Position numbers and translations under genes: made by a program. From the NCBI GenBank assembly GCA_022749755.1, contig CM040442.1:14482457-14546456 (forward strand): a DNA stretch of 64,000 bases, given 5' to 3'. Within the stretch, counting starts at the first letter, position 1, and every line of letters starts with the position of its first letter. The notes under the pieces were generated by a model, which searched no databases, was not told the DNA's origin, and saw only the letters and a program-made list of their open reading frames with translations. Below, piece by piece: positions 43,399 to 55,000 of the stretch. The DNA is from Azadirachta indica (Eukaryota > Streptophyta > Magnoliopsida > Sapindales > Meliaceae).

Positions 43399-45900
43399 AT
43401 GATAGACCTATCTAAAGGGGAAAATTCTTCCACAGCTTTATAGGTTCAAAATCTAACATATCAAAATTCTATCTCAGCTTTTCAAGGAGGCGAAAATTCA
43501 TCCTTACAGATTACAACACATAAGCTCAATGGAAAAAATTATTTCCAGTGGGCTCAATCTGTGAAACTTGTCTTATGTGGCAGAGGAAAATTCGTGCATT
43601 TGACTGGCAACGTAAAAGCTCCAGAGCAAATTGATTCGAATTATACAACTTGGCGGTTAGAGAGCTCCATTGTTATGGCCTAACTGATTAATTCAACGGA
43701 GTCCAAAATCAATAGAACCTTCTTATTTTTCAAAACAATAAAATCAATTTGGGACACTGCACGACGAATGTTTTATGACTTGGGAAATGCTTCCAAGTAC
43801 TTGAGTTAAAATCAAGATTGAAAGAGATGAAGCGCAAAAATCAAACTATGAAAACAATATAACGCAGATTGCAATACATTTGGCAAGAGCTTGATTTATT
43901 TTTTGAAGATGATTCACCGTGTCTTGACTGTGGTTTACAACAACAAAAGAATCTGGAAAAGAACCAGTTTTTGATTTTTTGATAGGTCTTAATAAGGACT
44001 TGGACGAAGTTTGTGGTATAGTGCTCCGACGGGAACCATTCCCTTCAACATAAGCTGCTTTTTCAAAAGTTAGATGTGAAAAGAATCGACGAGCTATTAC
44101 GATGAAGGAAAATAGCAATAGTGAATCCTTGGAGTCCTTAGACTTTTCGTGTAGTGTTTCACAAAATAATAGAGGGGCAGACAATCGAAACCCTAGGCGA
44201 GGTGAAAGAATGTGGTGCGACCACTATCAAGCCTAAGTTATACCAAGGATAATTGCCAGAGAATTCATGGTAAGCCAGCAAATTGGGTACCTTGGAAAGC
44301 CAATCAAGGAAGGTGTTTTCAAGCCCAAGCTACACAGAATGAGCAAAAGCTGTATAACAATGAGAATACCAATCAGAGTATGCTTAGTAAAGATCAGGTT
44401 GAGCAACTGGTTAGACTTCTCAACCAATCAACAGTCCAAACAACTCCATTCCTAGCGAATAACAGTGTTGGGTCTTGCTCTTTATCACAATGTGTTAATT
44501 TTCTTTCCATCTTTAGAGTTCTAACAAAGATTAAACCTCGGATAATAGACTCTGGAGTTTAGTATCACATGACAAGTCATTCTAACCTGTTTATTTCTTG
44601 CAGACCTTGTTCTAGTGTTACTAAAGTAAAAATTGCGGACAGTTCCTTCTCAATAGTGGCTGGAAAAGGGTTTATTAGGTTGTTAAATGCATTAACCATT
44701 GATTTTGTGTTTTGTATCCCAAATCTGAGTTGTAATGTTGTCTCTGTCAGTAAATTCGCCCTTGAGAAAAACTGTATTGTTAAATTCCTTCCTTCCCTCT
44801 GTCAATTTTAGGAGATATCATTGGGGAAGATGATTGGTAATGCTAAACTAAGTGAAGGACTTTATTACTTTGATGAAGAGGTCTTTGAGAGTGGACAAGC
44901 ACATATGTCTGGTGTTCTATTTCTAGTGATAGGAAAATACTGTTGTGGCATTATAGACTAGGTCACCCGAATTCCACTTATTTAAAACATTTGTTTCCAA
45001 CAATATTCAGTAGTAAAAATCCAAGTTTTTTTCATTGTGGTATGTGTCAACTTACGAAACATGTTCGAAATACTCTCCAAAACCTTATACCCCATTAGCA
45101 CCATTTACTTTTATTCACAGTGACATATGAGGAATCATCAATGATCATACTCGAGGTAGCTGGGTTTATCTCTTAAAAGTTAAGTCTGAGGCATTACAGA
45201 TCTTTAAGAATTTTCATGTCATGGTTCAAAATCAATTCTAGGCCACAATTAAAGTTTTATGCACAGACAGTAGCGCGAATACTTTTATTCTATCCTTAGG
45301 GACTATCTCACTCAATACAGAATTTTCCGTCGAAGTTCTTGCATTGACACTCCCCAACAAAATAGAGTGGCTGAATGAAAGAACCGACATATGCTAGAGG
45401 AAACTCCTGCTCTCATGCTTACAATGAATGTGCCTCAGTAACTATAGGGTGATGCTTTACTTATTGCAGCTTATCTCATAAATCACTTGCCGAGTCGTGT
45501 ACTCATGTTTTGTTCTCCTACTTTTGTTCTCTCTAAATCTTATCCTTACCTCAGAACCATTAATAATCTTCCTCTTAAAACATTTAATTTCTGTATACTG
45601 GTCTGTCCTTATCTCTACACAACATGTTCTAAACTTAATCTTAGAGCAATCAAGATAGTCTTCATTGGGTATTCCCTTATACAAAAGGGTACCGTTATTT
45701 TTCACCGTCAACTCGAAAATAGATGTAACATTTTTCGAAGATCAACCTTTTTTCACTCAAACTTCACTTTAGGGAGGAATTATGAAGGGGAAGTTCATTT
45801 TTGGGAAACTATCTCTCTACTTTTACCATTCGAGCCTCTTTCTACCACTATCCTACAAATTTTTTGAGCCCCTTTCTATTACTGTTCCATAAATTTTTGA
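43399..45900 (+). pseudogene. Copia family B gag-protease-integrase, heavily broken
   Basis: The gag start at 43399 (MIDLSKGENSS) is followed by KLNGKNYFQWAQSVKLVLCG, the copia gag opening. A stop-ridden middle follows, then a zinc-knuckle region near 44205-44290 (HTKDNCQRIHGKPANW type, with one cysteine changed). The protease site reads IIDSGV near 44546, with a stop right after it, and continues NLSCNVVSVSKFALEKNCIV. The GAG-pre-integrase WHYRLGHPNSTYLKHLFP lies near 44945. Integrase relics run from about 45100 to 45700 (INHLPSRVLMF..., KIVFIGYSLIQKG). Nothing resembling RT follows, so the element is truncated near 45900. Confidence 0.85.
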
Positions 45901-45979
45901 GCTACCACAAAAGGAAGGAAAAGAAATAGGAATAGACTCTTCAAGACCATTTTAGCAAAAGCTTCGTGTTTATACTCAG

Positions 45980-47160
45980 AGAAATCAACCTTAAAAGTCT
46001 ATTCTAAAATTGTCTGTATTTCGTTGTGATACAATAAATATTCTGACACTATATTGCCGTACAAAATATATCAATTAACTATAAATTTTCAATGTCTATC
46101 CAAACAAATTCAACAATGAGAGAGTAAAATAGTTTTTTCAATAGAACAGAAAGAAATAATCTTATTTCACTACTTAATTTTAGGCGATATGATACAATAA
46201 GTATTGACACACTACACTACAGTTTATGAAAATGATAAATATTTCAATGAGTTACATATTCATAACGTCAATCCAAAAAAATTTAATAATGAGAGGGTAA
46301 AATTATTATTTGATAAAATCCAAAAAAAATTCACTTTTTCTTAAAGGTTTAGACATGCAAATTAAAAAATTTTATGATACAAATGTTATTATCCCAATTT
46401 AACTTAAACTTGAGACTATCTTGAAGTCTATCCATTATCTTAATAAAGAAATACCATTATCTACTTTTTCTTCTCTGTCTATATTAAAAAAAAAAGCTCA
46501 ACTCTCTTCGCCTTCTTTACTCTCCTTCACAAGATACTCTCTTCCTCCTCTCTTGTTCTCCTTTTCTTAAATTCCAAATTATGTATAACTTAACTCTTCA
46601 TAATCCCTCTGAAATTATTACCGAACTTACCGCCAACCAATGCTATTACCTTTACTCCTCTAGCCAAATCTTCTTTGTTACTCCAAAATTATCCATAACT
46701 AACAATATTTGTAGCATGGCAAGCAGTTGCTATTGGTGATAGGATTGCTAGAATCATGAATGAGCTAATTATTTTTTAACTTTTGTTTCAAAATTAAGAT
46801 TTTGAATCCAATTAAAAAATTAAAACTACTTTCTTTCAATTTACTTCAAAATTTAGTTTTTTAAAGATAATTTCATATAACTGCTCAACTTTTAATGATA
46901 TCTCATTGTGATATAACAAATATTAGGATGCTATTTTACAATTTATAAAAATGACAAATATTTCAATGGGTTACATGATAAAATATGTAAGGGTATATTG
47001 GTCATTGCACTAACACGATTAAAAAATTTTGGACAGACATTAAAATTTGTAGTTCAATAAAATATTTTCAATTTTCATTAACTGTAGTATAGCGTCAGAA
47101 CATTTCTTATACCACAACAAAATACAAACAATTTTAGAATAGTCAGTTGAAAATAACCCT
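45980..47160. mobile_element. Foldback-type TIR element, about 1.2 kb
   Basis: GACTATTCTAAAATTGT-type sequence near 46000 is found inverted near 47140. The two arms match over about 120 bp (TGTATTTCGTTGTGATACAA against TGTATTTTGTTGTGGTATAA; TTTTCAATGTCTATCCAAA against TTTTAATGTCTGTCCAAA). Internal direct copies of the arm occur at about 46180-46300 and 46905-46985 (TTATGAAAATGATAAATATT, TTATAAAAATGACAAATATT). Ends are approximate and no TSD was found. The pyrimidine-rich stretch 46460-46565 in the middle is unexplained. Confidence 0.6.
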
Positions 47161-47904
47161 ATGTATGTAAATAAAATATAAAATTATTAAAGAATTAAAT
47201 GAATTAAAAAAATTTAATAATTATAAGTTATAATTTTTAAATTAAATAAATGATGACTGTATTTTTGTTGGTGATCAAATTAGAAGCATTAGCATTACAA
47301 ACATTTATTGTGGACCAGCTCATGTTTTAAGGCATATTTATTTATGTATTTATTTATTTATTTGTTATTGTAATAGTTAATATAATTATCAAAATAAAAT
47401 ATAAAAAATTAATATCTAAATTATCAATTTATTTATTACTTATTTAGGAGGATATGAATTAAAAAAATTAATTTATTTTCTTTAAACTATCTTGTTCATT
47501 ATTGAAACCAAAAAATAAAAAAAAGAATATTATTTTTCTTATATAACATGTTAAATGTATTTATTTATTTTTATCCTTTATTTAGGAAAAAAATTAAACA
47601 TATTAAATTTTCAAACATAAATTACATAATCAATAATTTAGACAAATTAATTCCAGTAAACCCCAATTCAATCTGACAAATCAAATATTGTTCTATATTT
47701 ATAACCATCAAATAATTAAATACATAAATTTTATACATCAAATGCACACCATGTTATTAATTGAAGTAAAATATACAGTAAATGCACACATCGAGTTTTA
47801 ATAGCTGTGCACACGGTCACATGGGGTCTCATATGGCTGACTTTCAACCCTCCCCTTTTTAATTTATATTTTATTGCAATATGAAATATAATATATTTTA
47901 TTCA
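47161..47904. other. Intergenic, AT-rich, nothing recognised
   Basis: Very AT-rich with simple TTTA/TATT runs near 47336-47365. No open frame and no repeat ends seen. Confidence 0.5.
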
Positions 47905-50035
47905 TAAAAGAGTATTATCACATATCTCCATAAGATATTAAAAAATATCACATAAATAAAAATTATTACAATTATATCACATATCTCTTTGGCTTTAGTG
48001 AAGGCCGTTAGTTGAATTTTAAGTATAAGGGCTTTTACATAAAAGCAACTTTACTTGAGGATAGTCATTTTCTCCTATTAAGCAAAACCACAGTCGAGAG
48101 AAATTGGTAATAAACGATTTGAGAAAACAAATCCATACAATTTTCTTTACAATCTAGCCTTTTACTTACTAATTCTTGGAAAATAAATGATGGGATCGAT
48201 TATTGCAAGAAAATATTAAAGTTTTCTTCATTCTCATTTGTAAATGGCCAAATAAAGATCTTGCTATGTGCTATAATAATTGCAATATCTTTTTACCTCT
48301 ACCATTTTCTTAGACTCATAAGAAATCTTTGCTTCCAGCTGCATTTTTTTATGCTTTCTAATGTTTTTGCAACCGAGTTTTAAGGTGATTTAGTTTCTGC
48401 ACATATTGCGCTCTGCTTTATAATTGTAATTTTTTTTCATTTTAATGTTTTAGGGTTTGAATTTATAAATGCCTATTGATAAAAATTTATATTTATGATG
48501 AATTAAAGTGTATTTTGGGTTAACAAAATAGATGATCTATATGGTGTTAATTATGAAATTCAAATTTTGTTTTTTTTTTTTTTTAGATATTTTTTGTGTG
48601 GGTTGCTCTAAAATAAGGAAAATCTTGATATTGTAATGAATAAAATTATAACTTTTCTATGTGGCTTTGTATTAAGAACTTTCAATTTTCTAGTGTTTGA
48701 AAGTTTTTCATTAGTTAGATTACTTCATTGTTATTTGAATAAAGCAATTACCAAAGCATGTGGATTACCTTTTGGATTTAGTTATGCTTGATATAATTAT
48801 GGGCAAAGCACTTTTTGTTGTGACAAATAACTTTTGGTGTCTTTGTATGCCATGATGCAATATTTATTCTTAAATTTTCTCAAATCTCTATACACTTGTT
48901 TCTTCCATTGCATCATTTCGTGAATGCCCGAATTTCTTCATGTGTTTGAACCACCTAAGGCCATCGAAAATGAGGTGTGTTCATGTGTTAGATCCCTTAG
49001 GAGGAGATTGCTTGAATATAGTTAAGATAAATTCCTTATATTTGTTTGCTGGAAATTGACTGGAATGCATTGATGATAATAAGAGGTTCTGGAGTATGGG
49101 AATAAGCAGATTGTTGTGATAGAAAGAAATATAATAGAAATTTGATTTTTTTGCTACAATGTATGCTAGCACTTGTTTGATTTCAAATAGTGTAATAATA
49201 TTCTCTATGGATGTAAAGCTACTAAAAGAGTATAGAAACTTACTAATTTTTGGTAGTTGATAAAGGAAAATATTAACTTAGGTTTTGCTAAAATTATTCA
49301 AGTTGTAGCAACATTTCTGAAAAAGAAAGAATTTGAGTTAATGGTGATGAGCAAATGGTCTCTATGGTATGCTAAGAATAAATTCTTTTTTGGAGAAGAT
49401 TAATGAATTTCTGGGAAGGACTTTAGCAAGAGCAGAAGCTGGTATGAAATCTTTCAGAAGAGTATATTCATATACAGCAAGTATTGAATTCATTACTATG
49501 ACTAAAATGAGGACATCTTGGATGCCACCCCCTCAAAGTTGGTTTTAATTAAATGTAAATACCTCTACAAATGCGAACAAAAAGCTAACAGGCCTTGGAG
49601 TTGTTATTAAGAACTCAAATGGGACGGTTTTAGCTATAGCATTAAGGAAGATAATTCTATAAGAATGTGGATTTTGTAGAAACAAAAGCAATGAAAGCGA
49701 GAATTGAAGTAGCCAAGGAATTGAGGGAAGCATGGCAGAAATTTACTGGGTGATTACAAAGATACAGAAGCTTATGAAATAAAAGAAAATCTTTAGAGTT
49801 TGTAATATTCCTAAAGTTTGTAATTCTTTGAAGTTTGTAATAGTCTACCGATTTTTTTTTTTTCATCATCAAAAAGTGTGTAATCCTATTTTTAAAATTA
49901 AATTAATAAAGTTGAGGATATTTTTGTAATTGTATATATTAATGTCGGTTAACACTAACACAAGGGGAGGTATATGATACAATCACAATAATTTCTATTT
50001 ATGTGATATATTCTAATACCTCAATTATTTAAGAA
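47905..50035. mobile_element. TIR element of about 2.1 kb carrying captured sequence
   Basis: AATATCACATAAATAAAAAT near 47940 and its complement near 50000 (ATATCACATAAATAGAAATT) lie in inverted ends of about 75-90 bp that also share TATCA(C/T)ATA(T/C)CTC. The interior is less AT-rich than the flanks and holds an RNase H-like coding relic (49370-49740). Ends are approximate. The layout resembles a Mutator-type element that has picked up foreign sequence, but the TSD is not established. Confidence 0.55.
49370..49740 (+). pseudogene. RNase H-like domain relic
   Basis: In the plus strand, with one stop and frame changes, one reads WMPPPQSWF, then LNVNTSTNANKKLTGLGVVI and KNSNGTVLAIALRK. This is the start of an RVT_3-type RNase H domain as found in plant LINE-like proteins and small host proteins: W-x-P-P...K-x-N-V-(D)...G-x-G-x-V-I-R-(D/N)-S-N-G. 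The conserved aspartate of N-V-D is asparagine here. A following stretch (FCRNKSNESEN; in another frame ETKAMKARIEVAKELRE) fits the E-x-x-A helix. It is a non-functional fragment. Confidence 0.6.
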
Positions 50036-50452
50036 ATTAACATTTTTTATTGTTCAGATGATTTACTATACAGACAAATTTAGATTTAGCGAATTGTAAG
50101 TTTATTAGAATTAATTTATCTAAATTATTTGATTAATTTGATTTATGAAGAAATTAGAAGAATACAAAAAGTTGAATATTGAAAAAAAAGAGATAATATA
50201 AAATATAATTTATTTCAAAAATATAAAATAAATATATTATACATTCTTAATTCTTTTATTTTATGCTTTTAAGGTATGTTATTATATTCATATGATATAA
50301 AAGAATATAGAAACTAATAATTTAGGGCTAACATGTAAATTTGTAGAATATTCTAACATGATTTGATATTTTCAACAAATACCAAAGTAGAATTTTTTAT
50401 AATTGTTTTGGGGTCTTTGTAATTTAAATAATAAAATGACAATAAAAAAACC
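50036..50452. other. Intergenic, AT-rich, nothing recognised
   Basis: No frame, repeat end or motif that I can support. Confidence 0.5.
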
Positions 50453-50460
50453 CATCATTT

Positions 50461-52650
50461 TAGAGGTGGCAAATGGGTTGGGACGGCCTAACCTGGCCCA
50501 TGAAATTAAAGCCCAAGAAAGTTGGCATGTCAGCCTGGCCTAGGCAAACACAGTAGTTATGTCAGGCCGAGCCGAGCACGCTTCACAAACTTTAAGCCCG
50601 GCACGACCCATGAAGCTTGGCCCATGAGCCTATGCTTGGGTCGGCTTATGGGCTGTGTCGGGCCGGCTCGTGAGCTATTTTGACTTTGGGTTGACTTTAT
50701 AAAATTATTTTAAAATTTTGATAATGCAAGGACATTTATTTGTAAAACTTATATAAATAAATAATATTTAACAAATAGTACATCTTTAATTTATATTATT
50801 AAAATCAAAATTATTATATTGATAAAAAAATAATTTTATAATTTAAGGTGATTCAAAATTGATAATTATAACTATTATTATCAAAAATAAAACCATAAAA
50901 ATAAAAAATTTTATACATAACATGTACAATCATCAAAATAATTTATATTTATGAAAAATATTGTCATCTACAATAGACAACGAGTGATTATAAGGAAAAA
51001 GATAAAATGGTGGGGGCGCTCGTGTCATTTGTAGAATTAGAATTTAAAAATTTATATAATAATTTAATTTTACAATGGTTTATATTAAACTTAATATAAA
51101 TTTCAAAAAAAAAAATTAAATTATTGATTGGAATACATATTTAAAGTATTTTAAAAAATTAACTTTTCTTATTTCACATCTCATCAAAATACATAATTAA
51201 GATAACATAATAAAAATAAATATTTGATTTCTTCACAAAATAATTGATAACAATCATCAATTATTAATAATCCCAATTAAAATATATAATATAATATTAT
51301 AATAATCAATGAATCATTATAATCATATAAATACATAAATCTTTTAGTGTAAAATTTTTAAAACAAAATAAATTTTAAATTTCAATTTCAAATTTCAAAA
51401 TCAAATTATAAGTTTCAAAATCAAAACCCATAATTATTGGAGTATTTTTACTGGTAGGTTGGATTCTTATCCTAAAGCAATACAAATTATAATTTTTTAA
51501 TTTAGTCAATTAAGTCCTTCATAATTATTTATAAATTTTTAATTTAATTAATTTAGAATTTTTTTAAATTTGCTTTGTAATAAAGAAATTTGCTAAAATA
51601 ATAAAAACTAACAAAATTAAATAATTTTTGACAAAATAAAAGTAATAATTTATGTCAAATGAAATAACTAATTTGTAATTAATGAATTAATTTGTTGTAA
51701 TATAGTAATATAAGATTAACAAAATAAAGAATTTCTTAAAAAAAGTATCCTTTTCTTTTCAAATTTCATTTTCTTATCTACCAAAGAAAATATTTTTCTG
51801 CAAAATTATCAAAAAATAAAAAACTCTAAGATTTATTTGATATATTGTCTCTAATTTTATCAATTATATTAAAAATTAGATCATAATTTACTTTTACACT
51901 TTTTTTTTATAGGTTAGTAGATCAATTAAATTTAATATTTATTCTAACAAAACTTTTATTAATGACAATATTTTATATAAATTATTTAATTGTCTCAATC
52001 AAATTGATAATTATTGTTAATTATCATTTTTTAACAATTAATTTATGATTTAGCAATAAATTTATGAAAAAATAAATATTTATTAGAATTAAAAAAATTA
52101 AGATATCAAAATATAATAATTGTTCCTTTAAATAATTATAATAAAATTATATTGAAATAATTGTTAAAAATAAAATTATGGTTAGATTTTACAATTATTT
52201 GATATCAATAATAACAATTGAAAAAAAATAATATATCTAATAAATTTACTAAATGTTTATTTTTGATTAAATATAATGTATTTATAATTTACAATAAGCT
52301 AATGGAGTTGGCCTAGGGGTAAGGTGATTATTCTGTTTTCTTGGTCATGAGTTTGAATTGTAACAAATGTGAAAAGAAAAATTTATGGACAGTCAAACCC
52401 ATTGGGCGGCCCATCACGGGCCGGCGGGCCAATTCGCGCTGCTTGCCCTGTATTGCCTGGACGGCCCATCACGAGCTCGTACCAAACCCAGCTCATGGGT
52501 TCAATACCTCAGCCTAGTCCAGCTAGACTCCGTACCGTGTCGTGCCGGACTGGGTCAGTATTGTTTTTAAATAGTATCAGGTAGTGTAAACACTGTTCAT
52601 AATACAGGCCTATACTGAACTGGACTAGTCCAGCCCATTTGCCACCACTA
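50461..52650. mobile_element. hAT-like non-autonomous element, 2190 bp
   Basis: Left end TAGAGGTGGCAAATGGGTTG, complement of the right end TAGTGGTGGCAAATGGGCTG: a TIR of about 18 bp of the hAT type. The flanks CATCATTT (50453-50460) and AATTATTT (52651-52658) agree at six of eight bases, which fits an old 8-bp duplication. About 230 bp at each end are GC-rich and dense in GGCCCAT/ATGGGCC motifs, a common subterminal pattern. The middle 1.7 kb is extremely AT-rich without any transposase. The two overlapping frames at 52369-52584 read through the GC-rich end and are not genes. Confidence 0.85.
52303..52365 (+). repeat. tRNA-derived SINE-like head with A and B boxes
   Basis: GGAGTTGGCCTAGGGGTAAG contains an A-box-like TGGCCTAGGGG (52309-52319). 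Thirty bases on, GAGTTTGAATT (52349-52359) resembles a B box (consensus GWTCRANNC) with two transitions. This spacing and opening are typical of plant SINEs. The body and tail cannot be recognised because hAT end sequence follows. Confidence 0.5.
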
Positions 52651-52658
52651 AATTATTT

Positions 52659-53272
52659 AGAGCACTGGCCGATTTACTTCAGGCTTAGTGGGTCCCACAA
52701 ACTTTTTTTCTAGCCCCTCAGAAAGTTTTTCCTCTGCCCCTTTAGTTTAAAAATACAATCTTTTAAATCCAAAAACAGTGTATTAATTATGAAATAAATA
52801 AAATCAGTCTCACTAAATTTTTATTGTTTTTAAGATCTACTTTACTTAATTGTATTAGAGTTTATTTAATTACAAATAAAACATGATAATTTTTGTTCCT
52901 AATTTTATTCCCTTTTTCCATATCCCAAATATGATAATTTTTCTCTTATATTATTTACTGATTATTTTAATGTTTTATAGCTTATTTCTTTATTTAATTT
53001 TTATTCTTAATTTGTTATGTATTTATTGAGAATGGAATTTATTATAGGCTTTTAAGTTTAAATAAAAAATATAAATACTTTGATTTCGGTAAAATTATTG
53101 TTGCTCTTCAAATATTAAAAAATAAAAGGAAAATGGAATAGCATTCTATTGAAACATTGAACTTAATTTTTTTCTTTCCAAAATAAATAAAAAGGAAATT
53201 TTGACATAATTGAATTTTTAGAAGAAAATCAAACTACATAATCTCAAATAACTAAACTAAAATTTGCATAAG
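52659..53272. other. Intergenic between hAT element and small gene
   Basis: AT-rich. The 3' UTR of the gene at 53273 must lie at the right edge. TTTATT-type complements of AATAAA occur near 53190. No other feature seen. Confidence 0.5.
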
Positions 53273-53707
53273 CTAAGTAGCAGGAGAAGATGGAGACGAA
53301 GGGTCAGTAGCATTTCTAACAGTAGACCAAATCTGGGCAAGACCCTTAACAACATGAGGGAAAACACTCCCAATTCCATTCAAAGCAGCACCAGAAGCAA
53401 TCCCAAGAGCAAAAGTCTCACCATACCCAGGCTTTGAGTCAAGCTTCATATCAACAATGGCCACCCTGCTATTAACAACGTCAATTTTTTTGGAAGTTTC
53501 AGCTATGAATTTGTCGTTCTTGTTCTTGCTATTCGATGCAATGACTCTGAAAAGAACATTTTGGAGGTCTTCAATCACTTTAATGGAGGCTTGTTCTTGA
53601 TCAAGACCTTGAGTTGTGTAGTGGGATATCAATTCTTGTGGCGATGGGATTTTTTTCTTTGGAGTATTGGTGGGTTTTGTTGTATTTGGGAGAGAAGGTT
53701 GTTCCAT
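53273..53707 (-). CDS. Small conserved plant protein, possibly an organelle-envelope protein
   Basis: A single exon of 144 codons starts at ATG 53707-53705 and stops at TAG 53275-53273. The N-terminus is basic and rich in proline and threonine (KPTNTPKKKIPSPQ). A helical region follows (ELISHYTTQGLDQEQASIKV, IEDLQNVLFRVIASNS), then KKIDVVNSRVAIVDMKLDSK. A glycine- and alanine-rich, weakly hydrophobic segment at about residues 93-125 (GYGETFALGIASGAALNGIG) could be a membrane anchor. A short polar tail (SSPSSPAT) ends the protein. I recall small Arabidopsis outer-envelope proteins (OEP9 type) with a similar SPQE(L/M)..HY..QG pattern, but I am not sure, so I give no name. Promoter motifs support a real, expressed gene. 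The H+-pyrophosphatase gene ends 1.3 kb upstream on the same strand. Confidence 0.8.
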   Translation of the reverse strand: MEQPSLPNTTKPTNTPKKKIPSPQELISHYTTQGLDQEQASIKVIEDLQNVLFRVIASNSKNKNDKFIAETSKKIDVVNSRVAIVDMKLDSKPGYGETFALGIASGAALNGIGSVFPHVVKGLAQIWSTVRNATDPSSPSSPAT

Positions 53708-53739
53708 TTTTCTGAAGAACAGAAATGGTTTCTTTTTTA

Positions 53740-53890
53740 AAACCCTAGAGGAAGAAAAGAATTGGGGCTTTGGAGATGAGAGTGATTAGAAGTTTTATTA
53801 TGATTCTATTCTCCTTTTGCAGGGATATTGAAGGTTTGGTGGGCCTTTGTTACAAGGTAACGAGACCCAGGGCCCAAGTAACAAAGCCTG
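53740..53890 (-). promoter_or_regulatory. Promoter of the small gene: telo-box and two site II motifs in a palindrome
   Basis: AAACCCTA (53740-53747) is a telo-box about 33 bp before the start codon. TGGGCC at 53840-53845 and GGCCCA (its complement) at 53871-53876 are site II motifs, known targets of TCP-type factors. They sit in an imperfect palindrome: CCTTTGTTAC near 53844 and GTAACAAAG near 53877. In plants the combination is common in front of genes for ribosomal, mitochondrial and other housekeeping proteins. Confidence 0.65.
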
Positions 53891-55000
53891 GTATATGATT
53901 ATGATTATGTAGCTCAATTCTTTATTGTTTTTTGGTTTTTGTTTTTTGTTTTTTTTTTTTTTTTTTTTTTGTTGGTAATCTCAGTTTTTTTCGAGATAAG
54001 TACAGAATACATCCTAAACTGTGGTAAGAAAAAATATTTAATTCCATTAATTTTAAAAATACTCAAAACAAGATTTGTTGTTTAAAATTAGTTTATTAAA
54101 TTTTCATTAGTAATAGTCTTTCAATTATAATCTAAACTGTACCAAGTGATTTTTATTTTTATCCAAGTTCACCAAATGAGTGTAACTAACCATCCAAGTA
54201 TTTATACATGGAGATTGATCAGTAATCTTATATTTTACATGTATTTGAATCATGAAAGATGTGCTTTATTTCAAGCGAAAAAATAAGAATGATTCAGACC
54301 AAATTCTAATTGGCATGACATTAAAATCACTCTCATCGGTGGCTTTGATTTAATCGTCAGGCCGTCAAGATTTAAATCTCTAAATAATCCGTACGAGTAC
54401 AATTCTATCTATTTAAATTCAACACCATTATAAATGAACTTGGCCTAACAGATCCACACATAAATACTTGGATTAGAATTCTCAGTATACACACGAACTG
54501 TGTTATCTTTCAATAGCAATACCATTTATTAAAAAAAAAAAAAAATTGGAAAACTACTCCCAGAAAACACTTTTAGTTGCATCCTAGAAAACAATTTTAG
54601 TTGCATCTTTTCCAGTAACAAGCTGAGAATAAAATGAGGGCCGTCTTTCGCAGACTGTAAGTAAGAAGCATTACAGAGAAAGACTATTAACACCAATAAA
54701 AATAGCATTATAAATGGCTCTATACCTCATCCACTTAGGGTTGCAAAAGGGACACCAACAAAAAATAGAAGGTGACTACCGAACTCTAAAATACAAAGAA
54801 GCCTATTAACATCTCTTATTCAGTCGCAAGTTAAAGAGAAAATTTGGTATGACTAACAATCATGCAACGGACCCTTGATTGATATACATCAAAATACCTT
54901 ATATCTCTCTATATTTGCAAAATATATCGGATCCAAAGGGGACGGGTGGGGTGCTGCACATTCCGGTTAAAAAGTGCAATAGATATTATTATTAACTCTC
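53891..55000. other. Intergenic and 3' UTR of the pyrophosphatase gene
   Basis: A poly-T run lies near 53949-53970 and a poly-A run at about 54530-54545. The minus-strand AATAAA near 54523-54529 could be the polyadenylation signal of the pyrophosphatase gene, which would give a 3' UTR of about 470 bases. No further gene seen. Confidence 0.5.

Noticed and set aside
52369..52584. Two overlapping frames of about 70 and 60 codons
   Set aside because: They lie in the GC-rich end of the hAT element, where stops are rare by composition.
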